A DNA stretch of 7,059 nt from an uncultured Lachnospiraceae bacterium (GTDB lineage: Bacteria > Bacillota > Clostridia > Lachnospirales > Lachnospiraceae), in the NCBI GenBank assembly GCA_937916415.1, contig CALGGH010000063.1, forward strand, positions 1 to 7,059, in the 5' to 3' direction. Below are positions 1 to 6,182 of this stretch, piece by piece (position 1 is the stretch's first letter; the number at the start of each line of letters is the position of its first letter). The notes beneath the pieces are model-generated. The model was not told the origin of the DNA. It was given only the letters and a program-made list of their open reading frames with translations, and did no database searches. A program made the position numbers and the translations under genes.

Positions 1-55
1 GAAATGCATCCATGCATTTCTGAACACGCCATGCCTCATCCGTGATGCATTAGGC
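1..55. repeat. Two-hairpin tandem repeat, copy 1
   Basis: First of two perfect 55-base copies with a 58-base period; a GTA spacer (56-58) follows it. It contains two inverted repeats. Hairpin A has perfect 9-base arms, GAAATGCAT (1-9) and ATGCATTTC (12-20), around CC. Hairpin B pairs ACGCC (26-30) with GGCGT (53-57, the last two bases lying in the spacer), ATGC (31-34) with GCAT (47-50) and ATC (38-40) with GAT (44-46), leaving CGT at the tip. The period is not a multiple of three, so the array is not coding. The copy begins at the window edge, so more copies may lie upstream. The function is unknown; a structured RNA leader or a palindromic DNA element are both possible. Confidence 0.85.
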
Positions 56-58
56 GTA

Positions 59-113
59 GAAATGCATCCATGCATTTCTGAACACGCCATGCCTCATCCG
101 TGATGCATTAGGC
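59..113. repeat. Two-hairpin tandem repeat, copy 2
   Basis: This copy is identical to copy 1 over all 55 bases, so the duplication is recent or the copies are homogenised. Hairpin A arms are at 59-67 and 70-78. Hairpin B again carries the ATC-CGT-GAT tip (96-104). The base of hairpin B differs from copy 1 because the sequence after TTAGGC is AAT rather than GTA. Here TGCCT (90-94) can pair with AGGCA (110-114) instead. Confidence 0.85.
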
Positions 114-116
114 AAT

Positions 117-172
117 GGAAATATGATCTCATATTTCCGGACAGGGCCGGCCCATCCGTGATGGTGCCGTCC
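117..172. repeat. Diverged third copy of the two-hairpin repeat
   Basis: The primary sequence differs from copies 1 and 2 but the layout is the same. Hairpin A' has perfect 10-base arms GGAAATATGA (117-126) and TCATATTTCC (129-138) around TC. Hairpin B' pairs GGAC (139-142) with GTCC (169-172) and GGCCCATC (149-156) with GATGG plus GCC (160-168, one bulged T), leaving the same CGT tip (157-159). The bases CATCCGTGATG are common to all three copies, while the arms have changed on both sides and kept pairing. It ends 24 bases before the ribosome binding site of the next gene. An alternative fold is possible because 144-153 (GGGCCGGCCC) is itself a palindrome. Confidence 0.7.
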
Positions 173-195
173 TTGGAACATAACCACATTACGTT

Positions 196-204
196 AGGAG
201 GGAG
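196..204 (+). promoter_or_regulatory. Strong Shine-Dalgarno site of the secreted-protein gene
   Basis: AGGAGGGAG lies 5 bases before the ATG at 210. It is a near-perfect match to the 16S rRNA 3' end and fixes the start, which is also the start that gives a complete signal peptide. I could not find a convincing promoter in 1-195. Confidence 0.85.
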
Positions 205-209
205 ATTTT

Positions 210-3200
210 ATGAAGAAGCAACACAAAAATGGATTGCTGAGAATCATGGCGATGCTGCTCGCTCTTGTCATGATCGTGGGCGATCCGGTAAGCGCCCTGG
301 CTGCGGAAAAATCGGCCGGTGCCAATGATGCAGCCACTGAAGCTGAATCAGACGTTGTCGCTGCCGAAACTGACGAAGCAACCGTTGATGACGTCGCCGA
401 CGTTGAAGATGAAGATGAGCTTTCACCGCAGCTGATCGAAGCCCTTAAGGCATCAGCTGAGGCTGCAGCCGCTGAGGAAACTGACGTCAAGGTTGAGGAC
501 GCCGATCCGGCTGCCGTAAAGGATGAAATGCCTGATGACGTTTCTCCGATACAGTTTTTGGACAAGCTTGGTCTTTCGGCGGATGACGTTCAGCAGCTTG
601 GGGCAAAAAACGTTACCGGCACCTATACTGCCGTAAGGTACAAAAATCGCGTCAGCGTCAAGAACGATTCCACTGCTGCCAAGGACAGTAAGGAAGACGC
701 ATTATATGCAGCACTTATCTATAGGGATGATAAGAAAAAAAACATTGACCTGATGTGGGGGACAAAGATTCCTGCCGGTCAGGAAGCGTCTATCTTCACG
801 GCATATGATGAAAATGGAAAACGCGTCGTCCTTGACGAAACAACTGACTACGTCCTGCTCATTGGCAGAGGTATGGAATGGGAAGTGACCGATGAAGAAG
901 GAAACGTAACCGGTACTGAAGTCAGTGATTTCGGCATCATGGGTTACGTCTACGAATATGATGATGACGGAAACCCGAAGATAAACGAAGAAACCGGGGA
1001 TTACGTAATTAATGAGATCGGAATCAGCGAGAAAACGGATCTTCCTGCGTCAACCATTGTTACCGAGAGCGCTTCCACGGAATGGAAGGATGGTTATACG
1101 GGCATTAACATGAAGGCAGTGGTTCAGGCAAACATGACCGTCAAGATATCATGGAGTCCCAATTCCAAGGATGAAATGCAGAAGACGTTTAAAAAATTTG
1201 AACTCTTCGAGCTTACGCCTGACGGAGACGAATACAAGGAAACCCCAATACCGTTAAAGAGCGCATCCTCTAAATCAGTGGTTCATTCAGCCAAGGTCAA
1301 TGCTGAGGAAGTCAAGGATACCTATATCTATCTGCTTAAGTGCTACGAGAAGAACGGAACGACTCCCAAGGCTGAGTACGTGACCATCACGGCACCATAT
1401 CTGATCACCGTGGAAAGCGGCAGCCAGACCGGAATGTTTGACTTCGTGTTCACTCAGATGCCCGAGAATAATTCCGTATTTTACAGGCTTGAGATGGCCG
1501 TAAAGAACAAGGAAATGTCAGAAAAAGTGCCGAACGGATTCCAGGAGGCCTGGAGCACCATATACAGCTCCGATGATTCACTTGATTTTAACGCTACTCA
1601 GGGAACTTATTATATTTCAAAAAAGGTTTCTGCCATGGCTTCCAAACTGACCTATGACAGCAATGTCCTTACTTTTGCGCTGGGCAGCACCTATTACGGC
1701 AGGGTTCAGGCTTTTGCAAACATTAGGGGACTGTCCGTGACGTCAGCGCCTACGGCAGCCAAAAAGGTAAAGGCCGGTCCCGACAGGACATACGTCATTG
1801 ATACCGCAGGCATAAAGTATGATGCCAAGGATCCGACAGGAAACACGAGAAGGGCTACGGCACACATCAGTTCTGCATTTAGCAAAGATGCGGAAACCGA
1901 AGAGGTTGGCAGTGACATTTACGTACATGGCTCAAACTCGCAGGTATGTGCCAAGAGCGGCATGTTCTTCTTCGTGGGTCATGATGATGAGTCTCAGATC
2001 AAATCTTACGAATTACTAAGGAGCACGTCGGAGAACGGCCCGTACAAGAAGGTAAAGACGTATGCCATTAAGTCGCTGATCAAGTGCAAGGTTGAAGATT
2101 CTGACACTAACATGAATGTATATGCGGCACAGTATGCCGCCTTTACTCCCGAACAGGAGTACTGGTACAAGATCAGGGCAATATCAAAGACCGGAAGCGC
2201 ACCCGGAGGCCTCAGCATGGCTGAGTTTGTACAGCCGGAGGAAGATTGCGTGCAGGGAGCTGCCACGATCAGCATGAGCGCATCCAAGATATCCATTGAA
2301 TGGGAGCATGATGACTGCGTAAAGCAGTACTGGATATACCGCAGTGCCACTCCTTATTCCGGAACCGAAGCACGCACGGAGGCGACGGGCACTCCCATAG
2401 CGAAGGTAAAGGGAACCTCCTTCAAAAAATTAACTTATACGGATGATGAAAACAATAAGATAACGTATAGGTATCATCAATATAATGATAAATCCGTTGA
2501 GAGTGACGTGAAGTATTATTATTACGTCCGTCCAATCATTGATACGACCAAAGCCGCATCTAACGGAATACTGTACATGGGAAAGATATCCGCTGAGGTC
2601 ATGGGCAAGGCTACTCCGCTTTTCCAGGCCATAGGAGGATTCAAGGCGGCCAACTATTGCGCAGGCAAGAATAACGTTACGTTCAATCAGGCCAAGAACG
2701 TAAATCATTACAGGGTATGGAGACTGCGCGTAGGCAGTTCGACGTCTAAGCTGACCGATGCCATGAAACCTAACGTTTTTGACATTTATAATGAGGCAAC
2801 GGATGGCGCATTCGATGATTGGCTTGATGCAAAGGACCTCGACTGGTGGAAGAGTTTCATGAGTACTCATGGCGGAACCGGATCCTATAATTGGGAATTC
2901 GTTGCTGAGATCTCAACAGATGGAAATTCTACCAAGGCTAAATCCTTTAGGGATAACGGCGTAACTCCCGGCAGGTATTACTTCTACCTGATCCAGGGTG
3001 CGACTGACAAGTCATCGTCTGCAATCTTCTCGTATTCATCAAGGGTTTATAACAGGCCTTTGCCGGTTAATGGAGCCAGCGTAAGCTACAATCAGTCCAA
3101 TTCGAGCGTGACGATACACTATAGCATGAATGATTTGGACAAAAATAATGGATCTCTGGTAGTGAAAGTCAGCAAGGACAACGGAACTACGTGGAACGTT

Positions 3201-3617
3201 GCGGACAAGTCATCATATACCGATTCTAATTTCCCTAAGGGTGGTGCTCGCACTTATACCATTGCCGTATTCTACGACAGCGTCATGAGCGCTCCGGTAA
3301 CGGTGAGCTGTGCCCTTCCGACCAACCTGGACGTATCTAAGGGCGGCGGAGAAGGAACCTACAATGATTATCAGCTGGAACTTTACGTTGGACAGACGGC
3401 TAATTTCTCAGCCAATCCTTATCGTGGTGACGGACAAAAGGTTACTGCGGGAGGTTCGGTCAGCGTGAAGTCGGATGATGGTTCGGTTGCCGAGGTATCG
3501 GGCAGCAACAGTTTCTCAGTCACGGGCAAAAAGGTCGGGACCACCAAGGTAAGGCTTTCCTGTAACGGAATCACCAAGACCATTACCGTGGTAGTCAGAC
3601 AGCCCAAGCAGCGATGA
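210..3617 (+). CDS. Large secreted multidomain protein with Fn3-like and C-terminal bacterial Ig-like domains
   Basis: This is a 1135-residue protein of unknown specific function, exported from the cell. Residues 1-32 form a classical Sec signal peptide: a basic start (KKQHK, R11), a hydrophobic core at 12-24, and an Ala-Leu-Ala-Ala cleavage region near 29-32. Residues 33-112 are an Ala/Asp/Glu-rich, probably disordered acidic stretch. Residues 125-280 look beta-rich and unassigned. Several Fn3-like segments follow, roughly at 300-395, 580-675, 685-790, 810-950 and 950-1035. They show the family's I-x-W, YxIYR/YELLRS and YYYYVRP or YWYKIRA strand patterns. Residues 1050-1130 resemble a BIG2-type Ig-like domain (YVGQTANFSA, then VTGKKVGTTKV). 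I see no LPXTG motif, SLH domain, wall-binding repeats, C-terminal membrane helix or catalytic motif, so it may be released or held non-covalently. An adhesin or matrix role is only an inference. Tandem TGA stops at 3615-3620 end it, and a terminator follows. Confidence 0.85.
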   Translation: MKKQHKNGLLRIMAMLLALVMIVGDPVSALAAEKSAGANDAATEAESDVVAAETDEATVDDVADVEDEDELSPQLIEALKASAEAAAAEETDVKVEDADPAAVKDEMPDDVSPIQFLDKLGLSADDVQQLGAKNVTGTYTAVRYKNRVSVKNDSTAAKDSKEDALYAALIYRDDKKKNIDLMWGTKIPAGQEASIFTAYDENGKRVVLDETTDYVLLIGRGMEWEVTDEEGNVTGTEVSDFGIMGYVYEYDDDGNPKINEETGDYVINEIGISEKTDLPASTIVTESASTEWKDGYTGINMKAVVQANMTVKISWSPNSKDEMQKTFKKFELFELTPDGDEYKETPIPLKSASSKSVVHSAKVNAEEVKDTYIYLLKCYEKNGTTPKAEYVTITAPYLITVESGSQTGMFDFVFTQMPENNSVFYRLEMAVKNKEMSEKVPNGFQEAWSTIYSSDDSLDFNATQGTYYISKKVSAMASKLTYDSNVLTFALGSTYYGRVQAFANIRGLSVTSAPTAAKKVKAGPDRTYVIDTAGIKYDAKDPTGNTRRATAHISSAFSKDAETEEVGSDIYVHGSNSQVCAKSGMFFFVGHDDESQIKSYELLRSTSENGPYKKVKTYAIKSLIKCKVEDSDTNMNVYAAQYAAFTPEQEYWYKIRAISKTGSAPGGLSMAEFVQPEEDCVQGAATISMSASKISIEWEHDDCVKQYWIYRSATPYSGTEARTEATGTPIAKVKGTSFKKLTYTDDENNKITYRYHQYNDKSVESDVKYYYYVRPIIDTTKAASNGILYMGKISAEVMGKATPLFQAIGGFKAANYCAGKNNVTFNQAKNVNHYRVWRLRVGSSTSKLTDAMKPNVFDIYNEATDGAFDDWLDAKDLDWWKSFMSTHGGTGSYNWEFVAEISTDGNSTKAKSFRDNGVTPGRYYFYLIQGATDKSSSAIFSYSSRVYNRPLPVNGASVSYNQSNSSVTIHYSMNDLDKNNGSLVVKVSKDNGTTWNVADKSSYTDSNFPKGGARTYTIAVFYDSVMSAPVTVSCALPTNLDVSKGGGEGTYNDYQLELYVGQTANFSANPYRGDGQKVTAGGSVSVKSDDGSVAEVSGSNSFSVTGKKVGTTKVRLSCNGITKTITVVVRQPKQR

Positions 3618-3657
3618 TGAAGCAAATGATGAAGTGAACGGTGCTGTTAGCATAAAA

Positions 3658-3689
3658 GCTCCCGGGGATTGATCCCCGGGAGCATTTTT
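3658..3689 (+). terminator. Intrinsic terminator after the secreted-protein gene
   Basis: Perfect 11-base arms GCTCCCGGGGA (3658-3668) and TCCCCGGGAGC (3673-3683) enclose a TTGA tetraloop and are followed by A and five T. The stem can be extended by GCATAAAA (3650-3657) pairing with the T-rich TTTTATGC (3686-3693), so it could also stop transcription from the other strand, although no gene is seen there. It lies 41 bases after the stop codon and separates this gene from thrS. Confidence 0.93.
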
Positions 3690-3711
3690 ATGCAAAAATC
3701 CAGGTTAGACG

Positions 3712-3740
3712 TGGCAACTTATGCCCTTTTATATTAAAAT
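3712..3740 (+). promoter_or_regulatory. Candidate thrS promoter (weak)
   Basis: Between the terminator and thrS there is an AT-rich stretch with -10-like hexamers TATATT (3730-3735) and TAAAAT (3735-3740). A poor -35-like TGGCAA (3712-3717) sits 17 bases before the second. The terminator directly upstream implies a promoter in this 90-base gap, but the exact hexamers are uncertain. The leader would be only some 30-40 bases long. Confidence 0.35.
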
Positions 3741-3765
3741 AAAAACATAAAGTTTTGCTGAAAGC

Positions 3766-3773
3766 AGAGGTGA
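3766..3773 (+). promoter_or_regulatory. thrS ribosome binding site and in-frame upstream stop
   Basis: AGAGGTGA lies 6 bases before the ATG at 3780. Its last three bases are TGA (3771-3773), in frame with thrS, so the reading frame cannot extend upstream. This decides the start and shows that an N-terminal TGS domain has not simply been missed. Confidence 0.8.
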
Positions 3774-3779
3774 CTTATC

Positions 3780-5534
3780 ATGGTAAATTTTAAAGAGGAC
3801 GAAAGATTAAATACGCTCAACCATTCCTGTGCGCACCTGATGGCGCAGGCGGTGAGACATCTGTATCCCCGGGCCAAGTTTTGGGTAGGGCCCGTAGTGG
3901 AAGAAGGATTCTATTATGACATGGATCTCGGCGGAGTCATGCTCAACGAGGATGACCTGGCAGCCATCGAGAAGGAAATGAAGAAGGTGGCCAAGACCGG
4001 GGCCAGGATATACAGACGCGAGATCACCAAGGCTGAGGCACTGGAGATGTTTAAGGACGATCCGTACAAGATGGATCTCCTTTCGAACATGGAGGATGGC
4101 AACATCAGCTGCTATGATCAGGGAGATTTCACCGATCTCTGCCGCGGACCTCACGTGGACAACGTGAAGCTCTGCCGCAATTTCAAGCTGATCAAGCACA
4201 GCGGAGTATATTGGAAGGGCGATGCCGAGAATCAGGTGCTCCAGAGGGTATACGGAGTGTGTTTCCCGACGCCTGAGGAGCTGGAGGATCATCTCAGGCT
4301 TCTTGAGGAGGCCAAGGAGAGGGATCACCGCAAGATCGGCAAGGACATGGAGCTTTTCATGGTGGACGAGCTGGTTGGCCGCGGACTGCCCATGTATCTG
4401 CCCAAGGGTCAGATCATCTGGCAGGAGCTTGAGGATTACGTCAAGGCCAAGGAGCGCAGGCTGGACTATCAGCACGTCATGACTCCCTGCGTCGGCACGG
4501 TTTCGCTGTATCAGACTTCGGGACATTGGGATCATTACAAGGAGAACATGTTCCCCGCCATGGAGGTCGAGGGAGAGAATTTCGTCCTTCGTCCCATGAA
4601 CTGCCCTCATCACATGAGAATATATGCCAACAAGCCCCATTCCTACAAGGAGCTTCCGATCAGGCTTGCCGAGGTGGCTCACGACTTCAGGTTTGAGGCC
4701 AGCGGCACGTTAAAGGGCATCGAGAGGGCCCGTCATTTCTGTCAGAATGACTCACACATCTTCTGTACGCCTGACCAGATCAAGTCAGAGGTAAAGGGAG
4801 TGTGTGACCTGATATTTGACGTATACAAGGATTTCGGCATCACTAACTACAGGTGCGTGCTGAGCCTGCGCGATCCTGCCGACACCAGGAAGTACCATCC
4901 CGATGACGAGATGTGGAACACGGCCGAGCAGGCGCTTCGCGAGGTCCTTACCGACATAGGCATAGAATTCACCGAGGAGATAGGCGAGGCCGCATTCTAT
5001 GGCCCCAAGCTGGACGTAAACGTCCGCCCCGCCATCGGCAACGAGATCACGCTTTCGACCTGTCAGCTAGACTTCTGCCTGCCCGCCAAGTTTGAGCTTA
5101 CTTACGTTGACACCAACGGCGACAAGAAGACTCCTGTCGTGCTGCACAGGGCGATATTGGGATCGCTTGACAGGTTCATGGCTTACATTCTCGAGGAGAC
5201 CAAGGGCAACCTGCCGCTGTGGCTTGCCCCCCTACAGGTCAAGGTCCTCACGATCAAGAATGATGATGACGAGCTGAACGAATACGCCATGAAGTCCGTA
5301 AATGCCCTCAAGGATGCCGGAGTCAGGGTGGAATTCGACGACCGCTCCGAGAAGTTCGGTTACAAGATGAGGGAGGCCCAGATCCAGAAGGTTCCTTACA
5401 TCGTGGTTCTGGGCAAGAACGAAATGGAAGCCGGCCGGATATCATACAGGCTGCATGGAGAGCAGGGAACTGAGACGGTTCCGTTTGATGAGTTCGTGAC
5501 TATGATCACGGAAACGATCCGGACCAAGGCCTGA
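3780..5534 (+). CDS. thrS: Threonine--tRNA ligase, class II, lacking the N-terminal TGS domain
   Basis: This cytoplasmic enzyme joins threonine to tRNA-Thr using ATP. It has 584 residues, against about 640 for the usual bacterial form. It opens directly in the editing domain, whose metal or catalytic residues are visible as HSCAH (H15, H19) and CRGPH (C121, H125). The class II core spans about 190-475. It holds the zinc ligands C275 (RPMNCPHH), H326 (NDSHIFC) and H456 (VLHRAILGS), a motif 2 arginine R304 (DFRFEASG) and the motif 3 arginine R465 (GSLDRF). The anticodon-binding domain runs from about 480 to the end (WLAPLQVKVL, DDRSEKFGYKMREAQ, VPYIVVLG). Motif 2 reads FRFEASGTLKGIERARHF, unlike the E. 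coli-type NEPSGSLHGL form, so this is a distinct lineage of ThrRS. No T-box leader precedes it. It probably heads an operon with the DJ-1-family gene 23 bases downstream. Confidence 0.96.
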   Translation: MVNFKEDERLNTLNHSCAHLMAQAVRHLYPRAKFWVGPVVEEGFYYDMDLGGVMLNEDDLAAIEKEMKKVAKTGARIYRREITKAEALEMFKDDPYKMDLLSNMEDGNISCYDQGDFTDLCRGPHVDNVKLCRNFKLIKHSGVYWKGDAENQVLQRVYGVCFPTPEELEDHLRLLEEAKERDHRKIGKDMELFMVDELVGRGLPMYLPKGQIIWQELEDYVKAKERRLDYQHVMTPCVGTVSLYQTSGHWDHYKENMFPAMEVEGENFVLRPMNCPHHMRIYANKPHSYKELPIRLAEVAHDFRFEASGTLKGIERARHFCQNDSHIFCTPDQIKSEVKGVCDLIFDVYKDFGITNYRCVLSLRDPADTRKYHPDDEMWNTAEQALREVLTDIGIEFTEEIGEAAFYGPKLDVNVRPAIGNEITLSTCQLDFCLPAKFELTYVDTNGDKKTPVVLHRAILGSLDRFMAYILEETKGNLPLWLAPLQVKVLTIKNDDDELNEYAMKSVNALKDAGVRVEFDDRSEKFGYKMREAQIQKVPYIVVLGKNEMEAGRISYRLHGEQGTETVPFDEFVTMITETIRTKA

Positions 5535-5557
5535 CGGTTCGGGAAAGGAGAGAGCAC

Positions 5558-6106
5558 ATGACATACGTATTTCTTGCCGAAGGCTTTGAAGAGATAGAGG
5601 CCCTGACCGTAGTGGATTTATGCCGCCGCGCCGGGCTCGACGTAAAGACCGTGTCCATTACGGCTGATGCGCTGGTGAACGGTTCCCACCGCATACCCGT
5701 GACCGCTGACATGGTCATCGATGACGTTGACTGGGATGCGGCCGACATGCTGGTATTGCCCGGAGGAATGCCCGGAACCAAAAATCTGGCAGCCTGCGAC
5801 GTGCTGATGCGGCACGTGGACGAGCGTGCGGCGTCGGGCAGGGACATAGCTGCCATCTGTGCAGCGCCTGCGCTTCTCTTTGGCGACAGGGGACTGGTAA
5901 ACGGCAAAACTGCCACCTGTTATCCCGGCCTGGAAGACCACTTGAAGGGCGCTAACGTGACATATGACACAATAGCCGTCGACGGTAACGTCATTACTTC
6001 CAGGGGCCTTGGGACCGCCATCGATTTTGCGCTGGCGATCATCACCAGGCTGACCTCAGCCGAAAAGGCTGACGAGATCGCGAAGTCCGTTGTATACAAA
6101 AGATGA
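5558..6106 (+). CDS. DJ-1/PfpI (YajL/ThiJ-like) family protein
   Basis: This 182-residue protein has the full length and fold signature of the bacterial DJ-1 family (class I glutamine-amidotransferase-like). The expected sites are visible: E14 in GFEEIEAL, matching human DJ-1 E18; R45, near the DJ-1 R48 position; LPGGMPGT (67-74); the nucleophile-elbow cysteine C101 in AICAAP; and the CYPG and TSRG-GT segments (121-124, 148-153). The His126 position of human DJ-1 appears to be a tyrosine here. Family members have been linked to oxidative-stress protection, glyoxal detoxification and protein deglycation, and some bacterial ones were misnamed ThiJ; which applies here cannot be read from sequence. 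There is no signal peptide, so it is cytoplasmic. AAAGGAG (5544-5550) lies 7 bases before the ATG. The 23-base gap after thrS, with no terminator, indicates co-transcription. Confidence 0.92.
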   Translation: MTYVFLAEGFEEIEALTVVDLCRRAGLDVKTVSITADALVNGSHRIPVTADMVIDDVDWDAADMLVLPGGMPGTKNLAACDVLMRHVDERAASGRDIAAICAAPALLFGDRGLVNGKTATCYPGLEDHLKGANVTYDTIAVDGNVITSRGLGTAIDFALAIITRLTSAEKADEIAKSVVYKR

Positions 6107-6116
6107 AAGGATCAAT

Positions 6117-6170
6117 AATCAGGCGTCATTGGGCAGGATCTGCATGGAAATGCCCGGAGACGCACTGATT
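6117..6170 (+). promoter_or_regulatory. Long intergenic hairpin before the fucosidase gene
   Basis: AATCAG (6117-6122) pairs with CTGATT (6165-6170), GCGTC (6123-6127) with GACGC (6159-6163), and GGGCA (6131-6135) with TGCCC (6151-6155). Two T-G wobbles (6129-6130 with 6156-6157), one A-A mismatch and one bulged A (6164) lie between. That is 16 Watson-Crick plus 2 wobble pairs around a 15-base loop. No T-run follows, so it is not a standard terminator. It fills most of the gap between the DJ-1-family and fucosidase genes, ending 8 bases before the fucosidase ATG. It could be a translation control, an RNA processing or stability element, or a transcription attenuator of another type. Confidence 0.65.
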
Positions 6171-6182
6171 CCGGAAAAATGA
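6144..6182 (+). CDS. Possible 12-codon leader peptide overlapping the fucosidase start
   Basis: The frame encodes MEMPGDALIPEK and ends in TGA at 6180-6182, overlapping the fucosidase ATG (6179-6181) as ATGA. AGGA (6135-6138) sits 5 bases before its ATG. Both the AGGA and the ATG fall in or at the edge of the loop of the 6117-6170 hairpin. The fucosidase gene itself has no properly spaced Shine-Dalgarno site, so translation of this frame followed by re-initiation is a plausible mechanism. This is inference: a frame this short can occur by chance, and the peptide resembles nothing I know. Confidence 0.3.
   Translation: MEMPGDALIPEK

Noticed and set aside
122..127. TATGAT as a -10 box for the secreted-protein gene
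   Set aside because: It lies inside the palindrome of repeat copy 3 and has no -35-like hexamer at 16-18 bases upstream.
1..172. CRISPR array
   Set aside because: The two exact copies are identical across the whole 55 bases with only 3-base gaps, so there are no unique spacers, and each unit is two hairpins.
194..565. Ser/Ala-rich open frame on the - strand
   Set aside because: Antisense of the signal peptide and acidic Ala/Asp linker of the secreted protein; low complexity explains the open frame.
3614..3637. Micro-frame MMKQMMK after the secreted-protein stop, with a repeated ATGATGAAG
   Set aside because: It comes from a 9-base direct repeat (3614-3622, 3626-3634), has no separate ribosome binding site and runs straight into a terminator. 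Probably chance.
3658..3689. Terminator as part of a thrS attenuator or T-box
   Set aside because: No T-box core or competing antiterminator is visible in the 40 bases upstream, and the position just after a long gene fits an ordinary gene-end terminator.
3807..4682. 291-residue open frame on the - strand
   Set aside because: It lies wholly inside thrS, whose motifs are unmistakable; the antisense protein has no recognisable domain. It reflects codon composition.
5558..6106. Thiamine biosynthesis role (ThiJ name)
   Set aside because: The ThiJ label for this family is historical; the sequence shows DJ-1 family residues and no thiamine genes are nearby.
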